Notes under the pieces: generated by a model
Databases searched by the model: none
Told to the model about the DNA's origin: nothing
What the model saw: only the letters and a program-made list of their open reading frames with translations
NCBI GenBank assembly: GCA_963765585.1
Contig: CAVXXB010000008.1
Span: 248,001-312,000, forward strand
Source of the DNA: CAVXXB01 sp963765585
Lineage (GTDB): Bacteria; Calditrichota; Calditrichia; JAJRVZ01
Length of the DNA stretch: 64,000 bases
Reading direction: 5' to 3'
Shown: one piece after another, positions 55,005 to 61,734 of the stretch
Position numbering within the stretch: the first letter of the stretch is position 1
Layout: each line of letters begins with the position of its first letter
Made by a program: the position numbers and the translations under genes

Positions 55005-55160
55005 GACAGGATAACAGGATAATTAATTAGAGATTAGAAATTAGTGATGAGAGATTAAGTGAAACTCTCTCTTCATGCCGAATTTATTTCAGCATCTCTA
55101 AACCAAGGATCCTGAATCAAGTTCAGGATGACGATGATTTTATCCTGTTATCCCGTCTAA
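55005..55160. repeat. MITE-like element with terminal inverted repeats
   Basis: Left end GACAGGATAACAGGATAA (55005-55022) and right end TTATCCTGTTATCCCGTC (55140-55157) are inverted with one mismatch. Inside: ATTAGAGATTAGAAATTAGT, hairpin ATGCCGAATTTATTTCAGCAT (55075-55095) and hairpin ATCCTGAATCAAGTTCAGGAT (55109-55129). No coding capacity. Confidence 0.72.
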
Positions 55161-55169
55161 TTATCTTTT

Positions 55170-56624
55170 TTACCGGATGAGCATCATTTTCTTTACAACC
55201 GAAAGATTGTCCATTGTCAGTCTGTAAAAATAGACGCCGGAGGCCTGTACGGCTGGATTCCAGCTGACCTGGTAAGAACCTGCTGCTTGCCGTGTCTCAA
55301 CCAGGGTATCAATAGTTTTGCCGGTAATATCATACACGATAAGTGTTACATTTCCCGGTTGGGTTAATGAATAGGAAATGGTTGTTGACGGGTTAAACGG
55401 ATTTGGATAATTCTGAGCCAGATCAAACATCCCCGGTACACTTTCATTGACAAATTCATCAACGGAGTTGGCTAAATCAGCCCAACGAAGATCACCCAGA
55501 GCCACACCGGAAAAAGCTTTGCCATATGCCGGAGAAGTTGGGGCCAGGGTATAATCAAAATTAGCGGCATCATTATAGAGAGGATCAAATGCATAAATAG
55601 TCGTCGTATCGACTTCCCCCCCTTTGGTTGCGCTCACTCTTCCGGAGGAAGGTTCAGGTACAGCAAAAATCATATTCAGCGTATCTAAATGACTTACAGT
55701 GGATCCTTCACCCTGAACCTGGACAACATAATCCGCACGTTCGGCACGGGATAATTTCGGTAAACGGGAATTTGTCACCAGATTATCACGAAAGATGGTA
55801 TTTTCGTTATTTTTAATATATGCCATTCTGGTACCACAATTATCTACTGTCAGATGCTCAAGCAAGACATAGGCGTCCTCGGTTGAAGTGTCTACATCAG
55901 CATAAACACGAATACACTCAGAAGAGATGTTACGGAAAGAACAATTTCGAACAATCAGAGAATCCATCGCCCGGGTTGTTTCATATTTTTCGGTTTCTGC
56001 TATTCTTATCGCCTCATCACCAATATCCCGGAAGGTACAGTTTTCAAATCTGACAGTTCCTGCTTTAAGTGTCGGTTCCCCGGTGTTTGGTCTTAGAAAG
56101 TAAAGTGCATGACCTTCGGCCTCTTCTGCCGAGTTTCCATCTTCATAAAAGTTTTTAAAATCGCAATTTTTTACGATAATATTCAGACCCTCTTTGGCAA
56201 AGGACCGGGGAATTTGACTCTCTGCACCGTGGCCCAGACGTATACCATGCTTGAGACCATGGCCCTGAGGGTGCCCACCGTCAATAATAATTCCCTCAAG
56301 CGTGATATCGTCATACACGCGCATTAATTCGATCTGTTTTTCACCTTCCTCTCCCCACTGATCACTGTGGGTAAGTATGGGTTTTTCTGCCAGACCAGCT
56401 TTGGCAATAATAACAATCGGTTTCTTTATCTCAAAGTAGACAGAATCCGTAGTAGTATACACACCGCCACTCTCGGATAATATGATGGTATCAATTCCAG
56501 CTGTAAACGCATAATCCAACGCAACTTTAAAGTCAAATTGGGTATCAACTTCAATATTGCTGGCACTTGTCATGCCCAAATGACAAGCTAGTAACAAAGT
56601 TAAAAATATGGTAACAAAACGCAT
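55170..56624 (-). CDS. Secreted beta-helix protein with T9SS sorting domain
   Basis: 484 residues. Signal peptide VTIFLTLLLACHLGMTSAS, then a right-handed beta-helix of the DUF4957/DUF5123-like kind: FDFKVALDYAFTAGIDTIIL, IVIIAKAGLAEKPILTHSDQ, ITLEGIIIDGGHPQGHGLKH, VRFENCTFRDIGDEAIRIAE and LIVRNCSFRNISSECIRVYA; ends in a T9SS type A domain (NYPNPFNPSTTISYSLTQPG ... VKKMMLIR). Related proteins accompany PL6 and other lyases in alginate loci. Single intact frame, in contrast to its two neighbours. Function unproven. Confidence 0.78.
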   Translation of the reverse strand: MRFVTIFLTLLLACHLGMTSASNIEVDTQFDFKVALDYAFTAGIDTIILSESGGVYTTTDSVYFEIKKPIVIIAKAGLAEKPILTHSDQWGEEGEKQIELMRVYDDITLEGIIIDGGHPQGHGLKHGIRLGHGAESQIPRSFAKEGLNIIVKNCDFKNFYEDGNSAEEAEGHALYFLRPNTGEPTLKAGTVRFENCTFRDIGDEAIRIAETEKYETTRAMDSLIVRNCSFRNISSECIRVYADVDTSTEDAYVLLEHLTVDNCGTRMAYIKNNENTIFRDNLVTNSRLPKLSRAERADYVVQVQGEGSTVSHLDTLNMIFAVPEPSSGRVSATKGGEVDTTTIYAFDPLYNDAANFDYTLAPTSPAYGKAFSGVALGDLRWADLANSVDEFVNESVPGMFDLAQNYPNPFNPSTTISYSLTQPGNVTLIVYDITGKTIDTLVETRQAAGSYQVSWNPAVQASGVYFYRLTMDNLSVVKKMMLIR

Positions 56625-56855
56625 AGGGTACCTCCTGTTTGTTTGGGATATTGTATGATTAAATTATATTTTTACTTATTAAATTCGTAATTCGTAATTC
56701 GTTATTCGTTATTGGTTATTTGCTGTCTGCTTTCGGCTTTCGGCTATCGGTTGACGGCTTTTCTTTGCAATTTCTTTTTTTACTTTCCCCAAGATTAATC
56801 TTGGGGTAATCTCCTAATTGATATTCTTGGCCGACGGCTGACAGCCGATAGCCAT
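56625..56855. repeat. Repeats between beta-helix and barrel genes
   Basis: AATTCGTAATTCGTTATTCG (56686-56705), TGCTTTCGGCTTTCGGCTAT (56728-56747), palindrome CCCCAAGATTAATCTTGGGG (56787-56806) and GGCTGACAGCCGATAGCC (56836-56853) that abuts the barrel gene's stop codon. Confidence 0.6.
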
Positions 56856-58349
56856 TTACAAACTAAAACTATACGCCGCCGACCAGGCGTTCATACTTTC
56901 AGTCACATAATTGGTATTACTGAAGTATGAATCATAATATCTGAGACGGCGATACTCATAGGCGATATCGATTCGGCCAAACTTATCTAAAAACACACTC
57001 GCCCCAAAGGTATATCCTTTAGCGGAAGGACCTCTGTCTTTTATTGCCGCACCATCGGGAACAAAGGTTGCCGGAATGTCGCGATACCCTGCCATGAGCG
57101 ATAAATAGTCAGCAACACGAAATTCAGCACCAAATTTTAATATACTCTGATCTACCTGTTCGCGCGCGGTATCATTCTCCCAGCTGTAATTATACTTGGT
57201 TTTGCTATAGGGTGTAGATTGATAATCCAGAGCAAATGTAAACCAATCTATTGGAGTTATACGCACACCAAATGAAAAAGTCCCCGGAATTTCAACTTCA
57301 TCTTTGCCGCTGATGCTGGCAGTATTTGTACCGGCAGTATCAGAAAATGTATCTGTATAGTTCCAATCACGGGTCATAGTATATGGTAATTTATAATTAA
57401 GCGCAAAACTGATCCGCTCAAATTTATATATTACGCCAAGATCAAACTGCAATGCGTTGAAATCAGAGGTTCCAGCCGAATAGGCATCCACTGTATCATA
57501 GGTAAACCGAAACACATTATTTGCTTCAATCTCAAAGGTGCCCACTCTTTCCAGTGCCTGATAATCGTTGCTGCTGCCTGTCATGGAAGAAACACCTACT
57601 CCGAGTTTAAGATTGTCATTAAGTTCATAGGCCAGGGCACCCGCAATTGAGGTCATATCCCCACTGCGATCTCTTGTAAAACGCGACCAGGAGAAGGTAT
57701 CCACTCCGGTAACCACCCTTGGCATAATACCATATGCATCGAATCCAATATGAGGATCGAGATAGGTTATATTTCGATCGTAATCTAAAATTCTATTGTA
57801 ACGATAAGCGGCACTAATTACAAACTTTTGCTCAGCGATTGAGAATGGATATGCCAGAACAACATTATTCAGACCAATTTTATCCAGTTGTTTTTGCCAG
57901 TCAGCAGCTTCCTCGCTGTATGGCTCGAGACCCAATGGTGGTTCGGCGACCACATAGTTCGTATCCTCGGCCACTATTTCGTAATCATTCAAACCATTAT
58001 TTGCCGGATCCGGTATATACAATCCTTCCAAATAAAAAGCCATGGTCCAGTATATCCGGTTTGGCCGGTAATCCTGATTTTCCCGCCAAATCTGACTGTG
58101 ACTATTGCCGGAGATTGAAAATGTAAAACTTTCTATATCGCTGAGGCCTGCAGAATTGTAAAAGATAGATGCTGCATCGCCGGTACTGGCCAAATATGCG
58201 CCGCCCATAGCCATGGCTCTTACTCCGGGTTCGGTTTGGTGGAAGAATCCCTGAAATGAGAGGTTATCTCCCCTGTGCTGCGCAGTGATAAGGGCCGGCA
58301 GGAAGACCAGAGTAAGTAGGATAACCAATTTTATATTCATATTTTTCAT
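56856..58349 (-). CDS. FadL/OmpP1-type outer membrane protein
   Basis: 497 residues. Signal peptide LVILLTLVFLPALITAQ, then RAMAMGGAYLASTGDAASIF and YNSAGLSDIESF, the N-terminal motif shared by FadL/OmpP1 and PorV proteins, and barrel strands to the C-terminal aromatic end NAWSAAYSFSL. Likely an outer membrane barrel for uptake of hydrophobic or oligosaccharide products, or a T9SS PorV-like subunit. Fourth gene of the operon that begins with the TonB receptor; ribosome site AAGGAG. Confidence 0.82.
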   Translation of the reverse strand: MKNMNIKLVILLTLVFLPALITAQHRGDNLSFQGFFHQTEPGVRAMAMGGAYLASTGDAASIFYNSAGLSDIESFTFSISGNSHSQIWRENQDYRPNRIYWTMAFYLEGLYIPDPANNGLNDYEIVAEDTNYVVAEPPLGLEPYSEEAADWQKQLDKIGLNNVVLAYPFSIAEQKFVISAAYRYNRILDYDRNITYLDPHIGFDAYGIMPRVVTGVDTFSWSRFTRDRSGDMTSIAGALAYELNDNLKLGVGVSSMTGSSNDYQALERVGTFEIEANNVFRFTYDTVDAYSAGTSDFNALQFDLGVIYKFERISFALNYKLPYTMTRDWNYTDTFSDTAGTNTASISGKDEVEIPGTFSFGVRITPIDWFTFALDYQSTPYSKTKYNYSWENDTAREQVDQSILKFGAEFRVADYLSLMAGYRDIPATFVPDGAAIKDRGPSAKGYTFGASVFLDKFGRIDIAYEYRRLRYYDSYFSNTNYVTESMNAWSAAYSFSL

Positions 58350-58370
58350 GAAAAAATGCTCCTTATACTA

Positions 58371-59411
58371 TCAGTCATTCATGGCAAAGCCAAGTGAAAA
58401 ACGATGTACAGAATCCAGATAATCTCCAAAATCACTATAGGAATAATCCACCCGGATATTACTGTAGGCAAGTCCGAAACCCAGAGAGAATGATTCCGAA
58501 TCATAGTTTATTTTATATCCACCACGCAGGAAAAGAATATTTTGAAATCCATATTCAAGTCCAATATTATATTGCTGATCAAAATCCCGCGGTTGAACCA
58601 TATCAAAGGCAAGTAATAAGGTCTGACTCTCCGAATCCATAATCAGGCTCTCATTTCCCGATATCAAATAGGTTGCAATTCCGATATTAAGAGTCTGCGG
58701 CAATGGATACTGTTTCCCGGTATAAGTTTGTGTATATGATGTATCATTCTCAGCGTCATACCGCGTAATAATCTGTTCATCAATGTATCTCACATCCGGG
58801 CCAAAATTTCGAACCGTCGCTGCAATCTTTATGGATCTGAATCCCGTATCATAGATCAGTCCGGCATCAAACATGATATTTCCGGTAGATTTTACACCAA
58901 GATCCTCCCGGGCATATTTTACGCTCAAGCCAAAGGAGAATTTTTCAGTTAACTGTTTGGCAAAAGACAGACCGAATACCTGCGCACCTGGTGTCAGAAC
59001 TTCACCGGTATAACCAAGATATTTATCACCAACAAAACCCAGAGCATCTACACTTGTCACACGTATCTCACCCACATCGGTCATCATTCCCTGAAAACCA
59101 AAGGTACCAAGACCGGGCACCGTATATGCCGCTGAAAGGGACAGATGTGTGATGTCCAGGAACCAATCAAGATAATCTGCAGCCACATCAATATTTTTAA
59201 CATACACGAGACCGGCAGGGTTAAAATACACTGCCTGTGAATTCATTGCAGTAGCAGACGCGGCCTCCCCCATGGCGGTATAACGGGCACTTGTCATCAC
59301 CTTTAAAAATTGAAATGAGGTGGTACCAACTTTTTCAAAAGCATTTCCATTGGAAACACATAATGTCAAAGTCAACAGGATAAAAATGTAATATTTGTTA
59401 TGTTTTTTCAT
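58371..59411 (-). CDS. PorV/PorQ-family outer membrane protein
   Basis: 346 residues from the ATG at 59411 (GAGGAA ribosome site); a longer frame would overlap the upstream gene. Signal peptide YYIFILLTLTLCVSNGNA, KVGTTSFQFLKVMTSARYTA, MGEAASATAMNSQAVYFNPA, GLSFAKQLTEKFSFGLSVKY and a barrel ending FSLGFAMND. PorV and PorQ assist export of sorting-domain proteins through the T9SS. Here it follows a T9SS-tailed protein gene by 22 bases, so it may be dedicated to this operon. Confidence 0.85.
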   Translation of the reverse strand: MKKHNKYYIFILLTLTLCVSNGNAFEKVGTTSFQFLKVMTSARYTAMGEAASATAMNSQAVYFNPAGLVYVKNIDVAADYLDWFLDITHLSLSAAYTVPGLGTFGFQGMMTDVGEIRVTSVDALGFVGDKYLGYTGEVLTPGAQVFGLSFAKQLTEKFSFGLSVKYAREDLGVKSTGNIMFDAGLIYDTGFRSIKIAATVRNFGPDVRYIDEQIITRYDAENDTSYTQTYTGKQYPLPQTLNIGIATYLISGNESLIMDSESQTLLLAFDMVQPRDFDQQYNIGLEYGFQNILFLRGGYKINYDSESFSLGFGLAYSNIRVDYSYSDFGDYLDSVHRFSLGFAMND

Positions 59412-59433
59412 AATATTCCTCATTAACTCAACA

Positions 59434-61719
59434 TTATTTAATAACAATAAATTTTCCGGATGCCTGTTCGCCATTCGGGGTGGTAATTACGTATAAATAA
59501 ATACCTGAGGCAACCTGCTGATCATTCCGGGTCACCTGAAACCAGGCTGTTGAATAAACCGGATCATCATGCTCAATTGTTTCAACCAGTTGTCCGGAAT
59601 AGGTAAAAATTCTTATGGTTGCGCGTGCTGGCAAACCGTAAAACCCAATCCGTTCTTCCGCTCCGACAGCGCCGCCAAATCCGGATTGTATCACAAACGG
59701 ATTTGGCACCACAAAAACCTCATCCAGATTTGCGACAGACCCAATATTTTTTTCATGACGACTGATATTTGTTCTGCCGCTAGGTAATCCATTCTCATCT
59801 ATCGATTGCACTGAGTAATATCTTGATTCTCCAATCTTAAAGGCCACATCATCATCAAAATATTCATACTGATTATCACTATTTATGTAGGCTGGATCTC
59901 CGGCGGAAATTGAATCAATCACTGTCCATGGCCCCATACCGGCATCAGAGCGGCTGATATAAAATTTAGTTAATGTACCACTTAATTGAGAAATGGGATA
60001 CTTCGCTGCAAAAGTTTCAACAAACTCCTCAACAGATCTGCCCCAATTTATCTTTATCTGCCCATCAGGTGTATTAAGCACAGTTATCACCGGCGCCGGT
60101 ACTCTTACTTCTATGTTATACACGCCGTCGGGTGGATTATCTTCCGGCCAGACAGGAATTGCAGGTGCTTCACCCAAATAGGCTTCAAATGCCTTATGTG
60201 CAACCTGAGTAACCGTCCGCACCTCAGAATTAACATAATCGGGGTAACCGAATTCTGTCAGGTAGCGGTCTGTTAAATTTCCAGATCCATCTCGTGCCGG
60301 TACCGGGCGATCCCATGAAGGTGTTGCGGCCCATTGAACCAATGTCTGACCACCTTCGATTACTTTGCCAGGCTGGGCGCCATATCCGACAACTTCGGCA
60401 AATGAATATTCAAGACGGTCACCAATGTTCAGCGTATATGGTCCAAAAACGATATGCTTTTGTGCCGCATCGGCACTTTGACGATAGGGATAGGCAGCGC
60501 GGCCAATCCAGTCTTTATCTGCATCAGGATGGGTGGGCGGTGCCGGCCATGTAGTGGAGCCAAGCGAATAGACGCCACTCCAGCGTTTATTTGTATTGAT
60601 AGCTTCGACCTGCATCTTGCTACTGCGCGTATTACCGGTACTTACTTTATTTGAATATGGTTGTTTTACGTGATTTTTTTCATCCAATTCATAAAATTTT
60701 GGATATTCAGGAAAAGTTGATTGGGTGCGAAGCGTACCAACAAATTCAGATTCATTTTGTTCTGATTCGATTGTGTCGACGAAAGCAAGATGATTTACAT
60801 CATAATACAAGACCGCATAACCGGGAGCCTGTGGACTAGCTAACCCACCGCCATTCTTACCGGTGGCCGCAAATTCCAGAAACAGATCCTTATTCGGTTC
60901 CGGCTTGGCAAACAAAGTCGCGTCACTTATGTTGGTTCTCAGACTCATATTAAATGACAACCAGTAATCGGCATCCCAAAAATTATTCTGATCGCCGCGA
61001 TACAGACCTGAATCATATTTCCATTCCTGATAGTTACGCTGATATCCGTACATGGATGGACCAAACCCCCAAATAAACAGCGCCATAAAATCTCTTAACT
61101 CTTCGGTCTGATCTGGAATACCATCGCCGTTTGTATCTCCGGTATATTCCAATTCATACTCATAGATAATCATATCATCATAGTCCGGGTGACTCCAGGC
61201 TCTGGTGGTGCGTTTTACATTCACGCCAACCGGTGTGGCCCATTCGGCAATGATAATCTCCTCGGCCTCATTGGGATCATAATTTTCATTCATAGTTCCA
61301 TCCGGTAATAAGGGGAAATTTTCAATCTCGATCAGAGAAATAGGAAAAGTCCACCGCCCAATAATTGTTTCTGATCCAGAGCCGGTGCCGACAGCGCCGC
61401 ACATGGCGTAAATCCTGCTTTCCATTCCCGGCTGACCCTTCAGATTGGCAGCCATATACATACCACCGCCTAAAAGATTGTGCTGGCCGCTATAGGTAAT
61501 TCCATTTAATATTGTGGCGGACCGGGAAGGCCATTCCATCAGGGGAACGCTTGTTTTGTTTCCTTCATCGCCGGTTGTCCAGGGCCGTCCAATATCTCCG
61601 GAATTATACAGAGTATTATGCAGCATTCCCCGGTCATGTATTCTGTACTCCAGCTGGGCCTGTAGCGCGGAAATTGCAAGGACAAGAATTAGAATAACTA
61701 TTAAAGATATCTTATTCAT
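59434..61719 (-). CDS. Large surface protein with T9SS sorting domain, possible glycan-binding partner of the TonB receptor
   Basis: 761 residues. Signal peptide ISLIVILILVLAISALQAQ; a long, Trp/Tyr/Asp-rich domain (GRWTFPISLIEIENFPLLPD, EWATPVGVNVKRTTRAWSHP, GDTNGDGIPDQTEELRDFMA, NNFWDADYWLSFNMSLRTN) of unknown fold; a fibronectin-III-like part near 600-680 (INWGRSVEEFVETFAAKYPI and FYISRSDAGMGPWTVIDSI); and a T9SS sorting tail (FVVPNPFVIQSGFGGAVG ... GEQASGKFIVIK). It lies 15 bases after the TonB receptor gene and 22 before a PorV/PorQ gene. No SusD fold is evident. The suggestion that it binds the polysaccharide on the cell surface is inference. Confidence 0.75.
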   Translation of the reverse strand: MNKISLIVILILVLAISALQAQLEYRIHDRGMLHNTLYNSGDIGRPWTTGDEGNKTSVPLMEWPSRSATILNGITYSGQHNLLGGGMYMAANLKGQPGMESRIYAMCGAVGTGSGSETIIGRWTFPISLIEIENFPLLPDGTMNENYDPNEAEEIIIAEWATPVGVNVKRTTRAWSHPDYDDMIIYEYELEYTGDTNGDGIPDQTEELRDFMALFIWGFGPSMYGYQRNYQEWKYDSGLYRGDQNNFWDADYWLSFNMSLRTNISDATLFAKPEPNKDLFLEFAATGKNGGGLASPQAPGYAVLYYDVNHLAFVDTIESEQNESEFVGTLRTQSTFPEYPKFYELDEKNHVKQPYSNKVSTGNTRSSKMQVEAINTNKRWSGVYSLGSTTWPAPPTHPDADKDWIGRAAYPYRQSADAAQKHIVFGPYTLNIGDRLEYSFAEVVGYGAQPGKVIEGGQTLVQWAATPSWDRPVPARDGSGNLTDRYLTEFGYPDYVNSEVRTVTQVAHKAFEAYLGEAPAIPVWPEDNPPDGVYNIEVRVPAPVITVLNTPDGQIKINWGRSVEEFVETFAAKYPISQLSGTLTKFYISRSDAGMGPWTVIDSISAGDPAYINSDNQYEYFDDDVAFKIGESRYYSVQSIDENGLPSGRTNISRHEKNIGSVANLDEVFVVPNPFVIQSGFGGAVGAEERIGFYGLPARATIRIFTYSGQLVETIEHDDPVYSTAWFQVTRNDQQVASGIYLYVITTPNGEQASGKFIVIK

Positions 61720-61734
61720 ATTAAGACCATCCTG

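Larger units (their letters stand above)
54731..55169. other. 439-bp gap with two palindromes and a MITE-like element
   Basis: Palindromes at 54761-54782 and 54827-54852, AT-rich sequence, and the repeat element 55005-55160. The 54761 palindrome lies about 30 bases upstream of the start codon on the minus strand, where an operator would sit. No gene seen. Confidence 0.6.

Noticed and set aside
58371..59474. Start of the PorV/PorQ gene at 59474
   Set aside because: Would overlap the upstream T9SS-tailed gene by 41 bases and puts a long leader before the signal peptide; the ATG at 59411 has GAGGAA.
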